From positions 62,001-126,000 of the forward strand of contig NZ_JAHLEL010000014.1 of assembly GCF_020131355.1 (NCBI RefSeq): a stretch of 64,000 bases of DNA, in the 5' to 3' direction. A program made the position numbers and the translations under genes. This document shows, one piece after another, positions 46,071 to 55,816 of this stretch; positions within the stretch are counted from its first letter, which is position 1; each line of letters opens with the position of its first letter. The stretch is from Pseudonocardia sp. ICBG1293. Lineage in GTDB: Bacteria; Actinomycetota; Actinomycetes; Mycobacteriales; Pseudonocardiaceae. The notes under the pieces were generated by a model, which searched no databases, was not told where the DNA came from, and saw only the letters and a list, made by a program, of their open reading frames with translations.

Positions 46071-46691
46071 TCAGTCCCCCTGGAACCGCTGCTCGGCCCA
46101 CGGGTCGCCACGGTCGTGGTAGCCGTTGCGCTCCCAGAAGCCGGGCTCGTCCTCGGCGACCAGGCGCAGCCCGGCCACCCACTTCGCGCTCTTCCAGAAG
46201 TACAGGTGCGGCACCAGCAGCCGGGCCGGTCCGCCGTGCTCGCGGGTCAGCGGCTCCGGGCGGTCGGGCGCGGTCGCGGCCTCGAACGCCACCCACGCCC
46301 GGCCGCCCGTGAGGTCGGACAGCGGCATGTTCGTGGTGTAGCCCGAGTGCGAGTGCGCCACGACGAACCGCGCCTGCGGGAGCGGGCCCGCGGCCTCCAG
46401 CAGGGTGTCGACCGCCACCCCGCTCCAGCTCATCCCGAACTTCGACCAGGTGGTCACGCAGTGGATGTCGCCGTCCCACCGTTCCCGGGGCAGCGTGCGG
46501 ATCTCGTCCCAGGTCCACTCGACGGGACGCTGGACCAGGCCGTCGATCCGGAACGTCCAGCGGGTGGTGTCCAGGACGGGGGCGCGCTCGGCGGTGAGCA
46601 CCGGCCACTGGTCGCCGACGTCGTACTGGCCGGGTGGCAGCCGCTGGTCACGCGGCCTGCGGCCGACGAATCCTCGGGTCACGCGGGGCAT
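46071..46691 (-). CDS. Sulfite oxidase-like molybdopterin-dependent oxidoreductase
   Basis: 206 residues, cytoplasmic, single domain. The molybdenum-ligand Cys is in GDIHCVTTWSKFGMSWSGV. LLVPHLYFWKSAKWVAGLRL and FWERNGYHDRGDPW are typical of the small YedY/sulfite-oxidase-like actinobacterial proteins. The natural substrate is unknown. It forms a two-gene unit with the FAD reductase downstream. Start ATG 46691 (MPRVTRGFVGRRPRDQRLPPGQ); GTG 46700 is an alternative. Confidence 0.87.
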   Translation of the reverse strand: MPRVTRGFVGRRPRDQRLPPGQYDVGDQWPVLTAERAPVLDTTRWTFRIDGLVQRPVEWTWDEIRTLPRERWDGDIHCVTTWSKFGMSWSGVAVDTLLEAAGPLPQARFVVAHSHSGYTTNMPLSDLTGGRAWVAFEAATAPDRPEPLTREHGGPARLLVPHLYFWKSAKWVAGLRLVAEDEPGFWERNGYHDRGDPWAEQRFQGD

Positions 46692-46735
46692 GCCGTCCAC
46701 AATGCCGCCCCGCCCGCCGTTGTTCCCACCGCGGG

Positions 46736-47230
46736 TCACGTCACGAGGTAGGCGTCGTAGGCGACCGCGTCGGCGGTGCGCACCGCGGAGCCGACGAGGA
46801 CCGCGGTGTTGAGCCAGGCCAGGTCGGGGTCGGCGGTGCGGGCGTCGACCACGACGCGGAAGTAGTAGCGGGCCGGGTCGACCGGCTCGCCGGCGAGCAG
46901 CGCGTCCAGCACCGGGGCCGGCCCGGTGCGGTACCCGGCGGTCGCGAGCTGGAGCAGGTGGCCCGAGCGCAGCGCGACGGTGTAGCGGGTGTCGATCACG
47001 GCGGTGCCGTCGTCGAGCACCCGCTGGCGGTCGGCGCCGCCGCGCAGCACCTCGCCGTGCAGGCCCTCGCCGTCGCGGCCGGGACCGGACACCGTGCCGC
47101 CGACGATGGGGATCTCCCGTTCCCGCCCGAACGGGGTCCGGCCGACCTCCAGCGGCGGATCGAGCAGGACGTGGACGCGGGCGACCGGGGTCAGCCCGGG
47201 TACGGCGGGTGCGGGTCCAGGAGTCGGCAC
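46736..47230 (-). CDS. DUF3237 family protein
   Basis: 164 residues. VHVLLDPPLEVGRTPFGREREIPIVGGTVSGPG and YTVALRSGHLLQLATAGYRTGP, then DPARYYFRVVVDARTADPDLAWLNTAVLVG, match the DUF3237 (UPF0311) beta-barrel family. Its function is unknown. It is upstream of the molybdopterin oxidoreductase by 44 nt on the same strand and may be co-transcribed. Confidence 0.75.
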   Translation of the reverse strand: MPTPGPAPAVPGLTPVARVHVLLDPPLEVGRTPFGREREIPIVGGTVSGPGRDGEGLHGEVLRGGADRQRVLDDGTAVIDTRYTVALRSGHLLQLATAGYRTGPAPVLDALLAGEPVDPARYYFRVVVDARTADPDLAWLNTAVLVGSAVRTADAVAYDAYLVT

Positions 47231-47490
47231 GGCCCCAGACTGGCGCCCGGGGGACCCCCGGGGCTACCCGTGAGGACTACCGGCGGGGAACGGCCGGGTG
47301 CTCGCCGCGAGGCCCCCGGACGGTCCCGTTGCGCCAGTCGGGTGCATCACAGGCCGTGCGCGCCTCGCCACAGCGCATGCCCCCGGAGGCACCGGCTCAC
47401 TAGACTCCGCGGCACTTCGGTGGCGTCGATGACGGCGCCATCCGGCGGGCAACGAGGCCGCCCCGCGGGCCGGTGAGGAGAACAGAGCGG

Positions 47491-49422
47491 ATGACGGACA
47501 GTGACCGCAGCGCGGCCGACCGCGCAGCCGGTCCGGAGGGCTCTGCCGTGGACGGTCCGGTCGAGCCGGAGGAGCTCGTCCTCGCGGGCGGTTCCGACCC
47601 GGTCACCCGCGACCGGTGGCTCGCCGCCGCGGACGCGGTGGTGCGCAGATCGGGCCGGATCGGCGAGGACGCCGAGCTCGGGGCCGGGGTCGAGACGCTG
47701 ACCCGCACCTCGCCCGACGGGATCCGTGTCGCGCCGCTCTACGCCGACGAGGACGTCACCGACCTCCCGCCCACCGGCGTGCCTGGCTCGTGGCCGTTCA
47801 CCCGCGGTGCCCGCACCGACGGGCACGTCCCGGACGGCTGGGACATCCGCCAGCGCCACGCCGGCACCGACCCGGCCGCGGTCCGCGAGGCCGTGCTCGC
47901 CGACCTGGAGTGCGGTGTCACCTCGGTCTGGCTGCGGGTGGGTGAGGGCGGCGTCGCCGTCGCCGACCTGGCCCGTGCCCTGGAGGGGGTGCACCTGGAC
48001 CTGGCCGGGGTCGCCCTGGACGCCGGGACCGAGCAGGTCGCCGCGGCCCACGCCTACCTGGACCTGGCCGCCCGCAACGGCGTCGAGGACGCCGAGCTGC
48101 TCGGCTCGCTGGGCGTCGACCCGATCGGGCTGCGTGCCCGCGCGGGCTCCGGCCCGGACGTCGACTCGGTCGTCGAGGTCGCCCGCCGCGTGCACGGCAC
48201 CTTCGACGCGATCACCGCGATCACCGTCGACGCCACCGTGATCCGCGAGGCGGGTGGTTCCGATGCCCAGGAGCTGGGCTGGTCCCTCGCCGCGGGCGTC
48301 GCCTACCTGCGGGCCCTGGACGCCGCGGGCATCGGTGTCGCCGACGCGGCCCGGCTGCTGGAGTTCCGCTACGCGGCCACCCCCGAGCAGTTCCCGACGA
48401 TCGCGACACTGCGCGCCGGGCGCAGGCTGTGGGCCCGGGTGCTGGAGGCGTCCGGGGTCACCGACGTGCCGCAGACCCAGCACGCCACCGTGCCCGACGC
48501 CCTGTTCACCCGGCGCGACCCGTGGGTGAACATGCTGCGCGGCACCGTCGCCGGGTTCGCCGCCGGTGTCGGCGGCGCCGACGCGGTCACCGTGCCGCCG
48601 TTCGACGCCGCCCTCGGGGTGGCCGAGCCGTTCTCCCGCCGCATCGCCCGCAACACCCAGAACCTGCTGGTGGAGGAGTCGCACCTGGCGCGGGTCATCG
48701 ACCCGGCAGGCGGGTCCTGGTACGTCGAGCACCTCACCGACGACCTCGCCCGGGTGGCCTGGGAGTTCTTCGTCGAGATCGAGACCGCGGGCGGCGCCGT
48801 CGCCGCGCTCGACTCCGGCCTGGTCGCCGATCGGGTCGGCGAGGTCCGCGCCCGCCGCGAGGCCGACGTCGCGAAGCGCAGGACGCCGCTCACCGGCGTC
48901 TCGGAGTTCCCCGACCTGGACGAGAAGCCGGTCGAGCGCACCCCGCTGCCGCCGGCCGTCGAGCGCGGGGGGCTGCCGCTCTACCGCCCCGCCGAGGCCT
49001 ACGAGGCCCACCGGGACCGCTCCGACGCGCTGCTGGCCGAGACGGGTTCTCGCCCCACCGCCTTCCTGGCGACCCTCGGCCCGCTGGCGGTCTACACCGC
49101 CCGCGCCGGGTTCACCCGCAACCTCCTGGCCGCGGGCGGTGTCGACACCGTCGACGCCGGCCCGACCGAGACCGCCGCCGACGTCGTCGAGGCGTTCGGG
49201 AAGAGCGGCTCGCCGGTCGCGGTGCTCTGCTCCTCGGACACGCTCTACGACGAGCGGGCCGCCGAGACCGCCGCCGCGCTGCGCGAGGCCGGGGCCGCGC
49301 ACATCCTGCTCGCGGGGAAGCCGAAGGAGCCGGTGCCCGGCGTCGACGGCCACCTGTTCGCCGGCTGCGACGCCCTCGCCGTCCTGGACGACGTGTACAC
49401 CCACCTGGAGGGCTCGAAGTGA
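47491..49422 (+). CDS. mutA: Methylmalonyl-CoA mutase small (alpha) subunit
   Basis: 643 residues. It has the substrate-barrel domain and a degenerate B12 domain lacking the DxHxxG motif, as expected for the non-catalytic subunit. [27 protein letters not shown] and [27 protein letters not shown] are family signatures. Together with MutB it isomerises methylmalonyl-CoA and succinyl-CoA. ATG 47491 has GAGGAG 11 nt upstream; an in-frame GTG at 47473 would add six residues. The 260 bp upstream hold a possible -10 TAGACT (47401) but no recognisable cobalamin riboswitch. Its stop overlaps mutB (GTGA). Confidence 0.93.
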   Translation: MTDSDRSAADRAAGPEGSAVDGPVEPEELVLAGGSDPVTRDRWLAAADAVVRRSGRIGEDAELGAGVETLTRTSPDGIRVAPLYADEDVTDLPPTGVPGSWPFTRGARTDGHVPDGWDIRQRHAGTDPAAVREAVLADLECGVTSVWLRVGEGGVAVADLARALEGVHLDLAGVALDAGTEQVAAAHAYLDLAARNGVEDAELLGSLGVDPIGLRARAGSGPDVDSVVEVARRVHGTFDAITAITVDATVIREAGGSDAQELGWSLAAGVAYLRALDAAGIGVADAARLLEFRYAATPEQFPTIATLRAGRRLWARVLEASGVTDVPQTQHATVPDALFTRRDPWVNMLRGTVAGFAAGVGGADAVTVPPFDAALGVAEPFSRRIARNTQNLLVEESHLARVIDPAGGSWYVEHLTDDLARVAWEFFVEIETAGGAVAALDSGLVADRVGEVRARREADVAKRRTPLTGVSEFPDLDEKPVERTPLPPAVERGGLPLYRPAEAYEAHRDRSDALLAETGSRPTAFLATLGPLAVYTARAGFTRNLLAAGGVDTVDAGPTETAADVVEAFGKSGSPVAVLCSSDTLYDERAAETAAALREAGAAHILLAGKPKEPVPGVDGHLFAGCDALAVLDDVYTHLEGSK

Positions 49423-51629
49423 GCATTCCCGACTTCACCGGCGTGCCGCTCCTGGGCGACACCGCTCCCGCGACCACCTGGACCGGCTCCGCCGACGTCT
49501 GGGAGGCCCCGGAGGGGATCGGCGTCAAGCCGCTCTACACCGCCGAGGACCTCGCCGGTGTGGACTTCCTGCACACCTACCCGGGCATCACCCCGTACCT
49601 GCGCGGGCCCTACCCGACGATGTACACCAACCAGCCGTGGACGGTGCGCCAGTACGCCGGGTTCTCCACCGCGGCGGAGTCCAACGCGTTCTACCGGCGC
49701 AACCTCGCCGCCGGGCAGAAGGGTCTGTCGATCGCGTTCGACCTGGCCACCCACCGCGGCTACGACTCCGACCACCCCCGCGTCGCGGGCGACGTCGGCA
49801 TGGCCGGGGTCGCGATCGACTCGATCCTGGACATGCGCCAGCTGTTCGACGGCATCCCGCTGGACAGGATGTCGGTGTCGATGACGATGAACGGGGCCGT
49901 GCTCCCGGTGCTGGCGCTCTACATCGTCGCCGCCGAGGAACAGGGCGTGAGCCCCGAGAAGCTGACCGGGACCATCCAGAACGACATCCTCAAGGAGTTC
50001 ATGGTCCGCAACACCTACATCTACCCGCCGCAGCCGTCGATGCAGATCATCTCCGACATCTTCGGCTTCACCAGCGCGAAGATGCCGAAGTTCAACTCCA
50101 TCTCGATCTCCGGCTACCACATCCAGGAGGCGGGGGCGACCAACGACCTGGAGCTCGCCTACACCCTCGCCGACGGCGTGGAGTACCTGCGGGCCGGTGT
50201 CGACGCGGGCCTGGACATCGACAAGTTCGCGCCGCGGCTGAGCTTCTTCTGGGCGATCGGCATGAACTTCTTCATGGAGGTCGCGAAGATGCGGGCCGCG
50301 CGCCTGCTCTGGTCGAAGCTCGTGAACCGGTTCGAGCCGCAGAACGCCAAGTCGCTGAGCCTGCGCACGCACTCGCAGACCTCCGGCTGGTCGCTGACCG
50401 CCCAGGACGTCTACAACAACGTGGTGCGCACCTGCATCGAGGCGATGGCCGCCACCCAGGGCCACACGCAGTCGCTGCACACCAACGCCCTCGACGAGGC
50501 CCTCGCCCTGCCGACGGACTTCTCCGCGCGGATCGCCCGCAACACCCAGCTGCTGCTGCAGCAGGAGTCGGGCACCACGAACGTCGTCGACCCGTGGGGC
50601 GGCTCCTACTACGTCGAGAAGCTCACCTACGACCTCGCCAAGCGGGCGTGGGCGCACATCGACGAGGTGGAGAAGGCCGGCGGCATGGCCCAGGCCATCG
50701 ACGCCGGCATCCCCAAGATGCGCGTCGAGGAGGCCGCGGCCCGCACCCAGGCCCGCATCGACTCCGGGCGCCAGCCGGTCATCGGGATCAACAAGTACGT
50801 CGTCGAGGCCGACGAGCAGATCGACGTGCTCAAGGTCGACAACGCGAACGTGCGCCGCGAGCAGCTGGAGAAGCTGGCCCGGCTGCGCGCCGAGCGCGAC
50901 GACCGCGCCGTCGACGAGGCGCTGCGCGCGCTCACCGGCGCCGCGGAGAAGATCGCCGAGGGCTCGTCGCGCACCGACGACGAGAACCTGCTCCAGCTGG
51001 CCGTGAACGCGGCCCGCGACCAGGCCACCGTCGGGGAGATCTCCGACGCACTGGAGAAGGTCTTCGGGCGCCACGCCGGACAGATCCGGATCATCTCCGG
51101 TGTGTACTCCGCCGAGGCCGGGCAGAACCCGGCGATCGACCGCGCCCGCGAGCTCGTCTCCGAGTTCGCCGGCCACGAGGGCCGCCAGCCCCGCATCCTG
51201 GTCGCGAAGATGGGCCAGGACGGCCACGACCGCGGCCAGAAGGTCATCTCCACCGCCTTCGCCGACATCGGCTTCGACGTCGACGTCGGGCCGCTGTTCC
51301 AGACCCCGGCCGAGGTCGCCAAGCAGGCCGCCGAGTCCGACGTGCACGTGATCGGCGCGAGCTCGCTGGCGGCCGGGCACCTCACGCTGGTCCCGGAGCT
51401 GCGCCGCGAGCTCGCCGAGCTGGGCCGCGCGGACATCATGGTCGTCGTCGGCGGGGTCATCCCGCCCGCGGACGTCCCGGAGCTGCTGGAGATGGGCGCG
51501 GCCGCGGTGTTCCCGCCCGGCACCGTCATCGCCGAGGCCGCGGTCGACCTGCTCGGCAAGCTGTCCGCGGCCCTCGGTCACGGCGACGGCGACACCGGGG
51601 GCACGCCCGGCAGCGTCTACGCCGACTGA
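49419..51629 (+). CDS. mutB: Methylmalonyl-CoA mutase large (beta) subunit
   Basis: 736 residues. The N-terminal barrel contains [21 protein letters not shown] and [13 protein letters not shown] segments. The C-terminal B12 domain carries the cobalamin-ligand motif [11 protein letters not shown] and [16 protein letters not shown]. It catalyses the radical carbon-skeleton rearrangement with adenosylcobalamin, feeding odd-chain and branched-chain catabolites to the TCA cycle or supplying methylmalonyl-CoA for biosynthesis. It starts at GTG 49419 inside the mutA stop. The Ala/Gly-rich end [17 protein letters not shown] is probably flexible. Confidence 0.95.
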   Translation: MSIPDFTGVPLLGDTAPATTWTGSADVWEAPEGIGVKPLYTAEDLAGVDFLHTYPGITPYLRGPYPTMYTNQPWTVRQYAGFSTAAESNAFYRRNLAAGQKGLSIAFDLATHRGYDSDHPRVAGDVGMAGVAIDSILDMRQLFDGIPLDRMSVSMTMNGAVLPVLALYIVAAEEQGVSPEKLTGTIQNDILKEFMVRNTYIYPPQPSMQIISDIFGFTSAKMPKFNSISISGYHIQEAGATNDLELAYTLADGVEYLRAGVDAGLDIDKFAPRLSFFWAIGMNFFMEVAKMRAARLLWSKLVNRFEPQNAKSLSLRTHSQTSGWSLTAQDVYNNVVRTCIEAMAATQGHTQSLHTNALDEALALPTDFSARIARNTQLLLQQESGTTNVVDPWGGSYYVEKLTYDLAKRAWAHIDEVEKAGGMAQAIDAGIPKMRVEEAAARTQARIDSGRQPVIGINKYVVEADEQIDVLKVDNANVRREQLEKLARLRAERDDRAVDEALRALTGAAEKIAEGSSRTDDENLLQLAVNAARDQATVGEISDALEKVFGRHAGQIRIISGVYSAEAGQNPAIDRARELVSEFAGHEGRQPRILVAKMGQDGHDRGQKVISTAFADIGFDVDVGPLFQTPAEVAKQAAESDVHVIGASSLAAGHLTLVPELRRELAELGRADIMVVVGGVIPPADVPELLEMGAAAVFPPGTVIAEAAVDLLGKLSAALGHGDGDTGGTPGSVYAD

Positions 51630-51641
51630 GGCACCGCCCCG

Positions 51642-51669
51642 CCGGGCCCGGTGCGTGCACCGGGCCCGG
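51642..51669. terminator. Intercistronic GC-rich hairpin between mutB and meaB
   Basis: CCGGGCCCGGTGC (51642-51654) pairs perfectly with 51657-51669; only two bases (GT) separate the arms. It lies 13 nt after the mutB stop and 40 nt before meaB. It could partly terminate transcription or protect the mutAB message. Confidence 0.5.
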
Positions 51670-51708
51670 GCCTCGTCCGACCCCGTCCCGCAAGGAGAGC
51701 GCCCGCCG

Positions 51709-52692
51709 ATGGCCCCACGTGTCCCCGACCCCGCGGAGCTCGCCCGCGGCGTCCTGGCCGGAGACCGCACCCTGCTCGCCCGGGCCATCACCCTGGTCGA
51801 GTCCAGCCGGCCCGACCACCAGCGGGCCGCCCAGGAGCTGCTGCTGGAGCTGACGCCCAAGGCCGGACACGCGGTGCGGGTCGGCATCTCCGGGGTACCC
51901 GGCGTCGGGAAGTCGACGTTCATCGAGGCGATGGGCTCGCGGCTCACCGCCCAGGGCCACCGGGTGGCGGTGCTCGCCGTCGACCCGTCCTCGACCCGGA
52001 CCTGCGGGTCCATCCTGGGTGACAAGACCCGGATGCCGCGGCTGGCCGTCGACCCGGACGCGTTCGTGCGCCCGTCGCCGTCGGCGGGCACGCTCGGCGG
52101 GGTGGCGCGGCGTACCCGCGAGACGATGGTGATGATGGAGGCCGCCGGGTTCGACGTCGTGCTCGTCGAGACCGTCGGGGTCGGGCAGTCCGAGACCGCG
52201 GTCGCGGGGATGGTCGACACCTTCCTGTTCCTCACCATCGCGCGCACCGGCGACGCGCTGCAGGGGATCAAGAAGGGCATCCTGGAGCTCGCCGACGTCG
52301 TCGCCGTCAACAAGGCCGACGGCCCGCACGAGCGCGACGCCCGCGCCGCGGCCCGCGAGCTCGCCGGCGCGCTGCACATGATGACCCCCACCTCCGCGCA
52401 CTGGCGGACCCCGGTGCTGTCCTGCTCCGCCCAGACCGGCGCGGGCCTGGACACCGTGTGGGAGAAGGTCACCGCGCACCGGGAGGCCCTCGACAAGGGC
52501 GGTGAGCTCGCGACGCGGCGGGCCGACCAGCAGGTCGAGTGGATGTGGCAGATGGTGCGCGACCGGCTCATGGACCGCGTCCTGCACGACCCGGCGACGG
52601 CCGAGCGGCTGCCGGCACTGACCGCCGAGGTCCGCGACGGCGGCCTCACGCCCACCCTCGCCGCCCAGCAGATCCTCGACGTCCTGGGCTGA
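51709..52692 (+). CDS. meaB: Methylmalonyl-CoA mutase-associated GTPase MeaB
   Basis: 327 residues. The P-loop is VGISGVPGVGKSTFIEAMG. LAVDPSSTRTCGSILGDKTRM and VLVETVGVGQSETAVAGMVD are the Walker B/switch segments, and VAVNKADG is the guanine-specificity motif (NKAD). MeaB gates delivery of adenosylcobalamin to MutAB and protects it from inactivation. AAGGAG lies 12 nt before ATG 51709. Confidence 0.94.
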   Translation: MAPRVPDPAELARGVLAGDRTLLARAITLVESSRPDHQRAAQELLLELTPKAGHAVRVGISGVPGVGKSTFIEAMGSRLTAQGHRVAVLAVDPSSTRTCGSILGDKTRMPRLAVDPDAFVRPSPSAGTLGGVARRTRETMVMMEAAGFDVVLVETVGVGQSETAVAGMVDTFLFLTIARTGDALQGIKKGILELADVVAVNKADGPHERDARAAARELAGALHMMTPTSAHWRTPVLSCSAQTGAGLDTVWEKVTAHREALDKGGELATRRADQQVEWMWQMVRDRLMDRVLHDPATAERLPALTAEVRDGGLTPTLAAQQILDVLG

Positions 52693-52739
52693 ACCCCGAA
52701 CCACCCGTTTCGGTCCCCGGGCGCGGCCCGGCCGGTCGC

Positions 52740-52745
52740 TAGCGT
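52740..52745 (+). promoter_or_regulatory. -10 hexamer of a leaderless promoter
   Basis: TAGCGT ends 8 nt before GTG 52754. The same hexamer precedes the genes at 61004 and 63060. Confidence 0.45.
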
Positions 52746-52753
52746 CGGGCACC

Positions 52754-53899
52754 GTGAACGACCGGATCATCCCCGGGGTGCTCGCGATCGGCCTCGGGTC
52801 GGCGCTGGTGCTGGCCGTGCTCGTCCCCGCCGTCGCGCTGACCTACCGCCGCCGCGGCCGTTTCGGGCCCGGCGAACTGGCCGTGCTCGTCGCCGTCCCG
52901 GTGTACGGCCTGGCGATCCTCGGCTACACGCTGCTCCCGCTGCCCCAGGTCGACGCGGCGTTCTGCGCCGGGCGCACCGCGGCGGACTCGCTGCAGACCC
53001 GGCCGTTCGCCTTCGTCGGCGACATCGCCCGGATCGCCGCGCGCCAGGACGCGACCGGGGTGCGGGCCTGGCTGGCCAACGCCGCCGTGCAGCAGGTGGT
53101 GCTGAACGTGGTGCTGTTCGCGCCGCTGGGCTGGTTCCTGCGCGGGGTGTTCCGCCGCTCGCTCCCGGTCACGGTCCTGGCCGGGTTCGCGGTGTCGGTG
53201 CTGGTCGAGGCCACCCAGTACACCGGCAACTGGTTCCTGTTCCCGTGCGCCTACCGGCTCGCCGACGTCGACGACCTGATCGCCAACACCACGGGCGCGC
53301 TGCTCGGCGGTCTGGCCGCGACCCTGCTGCGGCCCCGCTCGTGGGACGCCGGCGGTGACCCCGGGCGGCCCGCCCCGGTGACCGCCGGTCGCCGGCTGCT
53401 CGGCGCGCTGTGCGACCTGACGGCGGTCTGGGTGACCGGATCCATGATCGGGACGCTGCTGCTCGCCGGGACCGCGCTCTCCGGGTACACCGGCGGGCCC
53501 CTGCCCGACTGGTTCGACACCGCGAACGCGGTGTTCGGTTTCGGGCTGCCGCTGCTGGTGTTCCTGGTGGTCCCGCTGGTCGGCAGCGGCGGCACGGTCG
53601 GTCAGCGCGCGGTGCGGCTGCGGCCCGCGCTGCCCGACGGCGGCGTCCCGGGCCGCGGCCGTCGCCTCGCCCGGGTGCTGCTGGGCACCGGTGGGTTCCT
53701 GCTGCTGTCCGGGCCGTCCGGCGGACTCGGGCTGTTCGGGCTGCTGTGGGGGGTCGCCGGTCTGGTCGGGCTGTGGCGCAGCACCGGGCACCGCGGGGTC
53801 GCCGGGCGGCTCACCGGCCTCGCGATGGTCGACGCCCGGCGACCCGCCCGCACGGCCGCGGACGGCCGGCCCGCGGCGCACGACCTCGCCGCGGGCTGA
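52754..53899 (+). CDS. VanZ-RDD membrane protein
   Basis: 381 residues. The first 210 form a VanZ-like domain with four or five helices: LGYTLLPLPQ, VVLNVVLFAPLGWFLRG and VEATQYTGNWFLFPCAYRLADVDDLIANTTGALLG. The last 160 form an RDD domain (RRLLGALCDLTAVWVTGSM, then TVGQRAVRLRP). VanZ confers low-level teicoplanin resistance in enterococci, but most homologues have unknown roles. The fusion with RDD is seen in other actinobacteria. No ribosome-binding site is visible before GTG 52754; it is probably leaderless. Confidence 0.82.
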   Translation: MNDRIIPGVLAIGLGSALVLAVLVPAVALTYRRRGRFGPGELAVLVAVPVYGLAILGYTLLPLPQVDAAFCAGRTAADSLQTRPFAFVGDIARIAARQDATGVRAWLANAAVQQVVLNVVLFAPLGWFLRGVFRRSLPVTVLAGFAVSVLVEATQYTGNWFLFPCAYRLADVDDLIANTTGALLGGLAATLLRPRSWDAGGDPGRPAPVTAGRRLLGALCDLTAVWVTGSMIGTLLLAGTALSGYTGGPLPDWFDTANAVFGFGLPLLVFLVVPLVGSGGTVGQRAVRLRPALPDGGVPGRGRRLARVLLGTGGFLLLSGPSGGLGLFGLLWGVAGLVGLWRSTGHRGVAGRLTGLAMVDARRPARTAADGRPAAHDLAAG

Positions 53900-53903
53900 C
53901 CGG

Positions 53904-54644
53904 TCAGGGCCGTGCCCCGGCCAGCCTCTCCGCCAGCGCCGACCGCAGGATCGCCTGCTCGGCGGCGAGCATCGTGAACGTGCACCCCAGCGCCCGGAAG
54001 CGCCGGGCGTGCGCGGGGGAGTCGCAGTAGATCCCCACCGGTACCCCGGCCCGCGCGCACTGCGCGGTGATCCCGGCGACGAGCTCGGCGTAGCGGTCGG
54101 CGTCCGGCCCGTCCTCGTCCTGGGCGCGCAGGGCGAAGCCGTGGGCCAGGGCCAGGTCCGAGGGCCCGACGAACACCGCCGACAGCCCGTCGACGGCCAC
54201 GATGGCGGCCAGGTTCGCCACCGCGGCGACCGTCTCGACCATCACCACCGTCCGCGGCGCCGCGAACACGTCCCCGCCCCGCCACGACGGGCGCACCGGC
54301 CCGAAGCTGCGCACCCCGTCCGGCGGGTAGCGGCACGCGGCGACCGCCGCCGCGGCCTGCTCGGCGGTGTCGACCAGCGGCACGATCACGCCGTCGGCGC
54401 CCCGGTCGAGGGCTCGCCCCACCGCCTCGGCGCCGTGCCCGGGGACCCGCACCAGCGACGGCGTCCCGGTGGCGGACAGGGCCTGCAGCATGCCGAGGAC
54501 GGTGTCGTCGCCGATCAGCCCGTGCTGGGTGTCGACACACACCAGGTCGAAGCCGACGGAGCCGGCGATCTCGGCGACGGCGGGGGAGGGCAGCTGCAGC
54601 CAGCCACCGACCGCGTCGCCGGTGAACAGGGGATCCGGTGTCAT
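53904..54644 (-). CDS. HpcH/HpaI aldolase family protein
   Basis: 246 residues. GGWLQLPSPAVAEIAGSVGFDLVCVDTQHGLIG starts the TIM barrel, with the catalytic His in DTQHG. GADGVIVPLVDTAEQAAAAVAACRYPPDGVRSFGPVRP has the substrate Arg, VVMVETVAAVANLAAI the metal Glu and VFVGPSDLALAHG the second metal ligand Asp. It would cleave or form 2-keto-3-deoxy acids with pyruvate. The N-terminus is compact, with no signal peptide. It converges with the VanZ-RDD gene (4-nt gap) and is divergent from the frameshifted siderophore-binding gene. Confidence 0.88.
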   Translation of the reverse strand: MTPDPLFTGDAVGGWLQLPSPAVAEIAGSVGFDLVCVDTQHGLIGDDTVLGMLQALSATGTPSLVRVPGHGAEAVGRALDRGADGVIVPLVDTAEQAAAAVAACRYPPDGVRSFGPVRPSWRGGDVFAAPRTVVMVETVAAVANLAAIVAVDGLSAVFVGPSDLALAHGFALRAQDEDGPDADRYAELVAGITAQCARAGVPVGIYCDSPAHARRFRALGCTFTMLAAEQAILRSALAERLAGARP

Positions 54645-54698
54645 CCGACGACCGTGCCGCCCCGCCCGCCCGACGCGCCAGTCGAGACCGGCGTCTCG

Positions 54699-54748
54699 TT
54701 GTGGATCGCGCGGCCGTCCGCTGGGATGGATAGGTGAGGCTCACCTTC
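54699..54748 (+). promoter_or_regulatory. Promoter with IdeR/DtxR-like box overlapping the start codon
   Basis: A -35 TTGTGG (54699-54704), a 17-nt spacer and a -10 TGGGAT (54722-54727) place the start about at GTG 54734 (leaderless). ATAGGTGAGGCTCACCTTC (54730-54748) matches the IdeR consensus at about 15-16 of 19 positions; its core AGGTGAG-N-CTCACCT is a near-perfect dyad. Iron-dependent repression of the following gene is likely. Confidence 0.65.
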
Positions 54749-55761
54749 CTTGCCCGCGCCCTGCTCGCGGTGCTCTGCCTGCTCGTGCTCGCCGGCTGCG
54801 GCGCCACCGCCACCGGGACCCCCCCACCCCCGGCTCGCCCCGCACCCGCGGACGCCGACGGCGCCGCCCCCACCGTGCTGCCCGCGGACCGGGGCTCGAC
54901 CGAGCCCGACGGTGTCTTCCCGCGCACGGTCACCCACGAGACGGGCACGTCCACGATCCCGGCACCGCCCCGGCGGATCGTGGTCATCTCCACCGGGCAG
55001 CTCGACGGGCTGCTGTCCCTGGGCGTCGTCCCCGTGGGGGCGACCCGGGCCGAGGCGGCCACGATGGTCCCGGACTACCTCACCGAGGCGTTCCCGCAGC
55101 ACCGGGCCGCGCTGGCGGCGATGGCCGACCTCGGCCTGCGCACCGCCCCGGCGGTCGAGGCGGTCGCCGCGGCGCGCCGGACCTGATCCTGGCCAACGTC
55201 GCCGGGGCGGAGGACTTCTACCCCCAGCTGTCCGCGATCGCACCGACCGTGATGACCCGCGGCAACGGGGTGAACTGGAAGACCGACCTGCTGCTGCTCG
55301 GACACGCGCTGGGCCGGGCCGGTGCCGCGCAGGGGATCGTCGACGACCTCGCCGGGCGGGCCCGCGACGTCGGCGCGCGTGCCGGGGCCGTGGAGGTCTC
55401 GTTGCTGCGTGTGCAGGCCGCCCGGGTCCGGGTGTTCGGCGTCGGCTCCTTCCCCGGCTCGCTGCTCGCCGACGCCGGGATCGCCCGGCCGCAGAGCCAG
55501 CGCTTCGCCGCCACCTCGCGCGACCTGTCCACCGAGGAGCTCGGCCGGGCCGACGGCGGACGGATCTTCTACGGCGTCCAGGGCGCGGCTCCCGGCGCCG
55601 CGCCCCCGGCCCTGCTGACCGAGGGGGTCGGGGCCTCGCTCGGCGCCGTCCGGAACCGGCACACCACCGCCGTCGACGACGACACCTGGTTCCTCAACGC
55701 GGGCCCGCAGGCCGCGCGCGTGGTGCTCGACGACCTGACCGCGGCGCTCGGGACGGGGTGA
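54734..55761 (+). pseudogene. Iron-siderophore ABC transporter substrate-binding lipoprotein, single-base frameshift
   Basis: GTG 54734 opens a signal peptide with lipobox (MRLTFLARALLAVLCLLVLAGCG). The domain begins RTVTHETGTSTIPAPPRRIVVIS and runs in frame to AVEAVAAARRT, stopping at 55186. The remainder, PDLILANVAGAEDFYPQLSAIAPTV to LDDLTAALGTG (stop 55761), lies in another frame. One extra C in the run near 55175-55180 would join AAAR to PDLILANV without loss. Otherwise the protein is full length (about 342 residues). It is either a fresh pseudogene or a sequencing error. Confidence 0.87.
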
Positions 55762-55816
55762 GCCCTGCGGGGCGGGCACGGGGCGGACGGGCACGACGGG
55801 GTGCGATCATCACCCC

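Noticed and set aside
47231..47490. Cobalamin riboswitch before mutA
   Set aside because: I could not find a B12-box-like sequence or the expected stem arrangement in these 260 bases; only a possible -10 TAGACT is visible.
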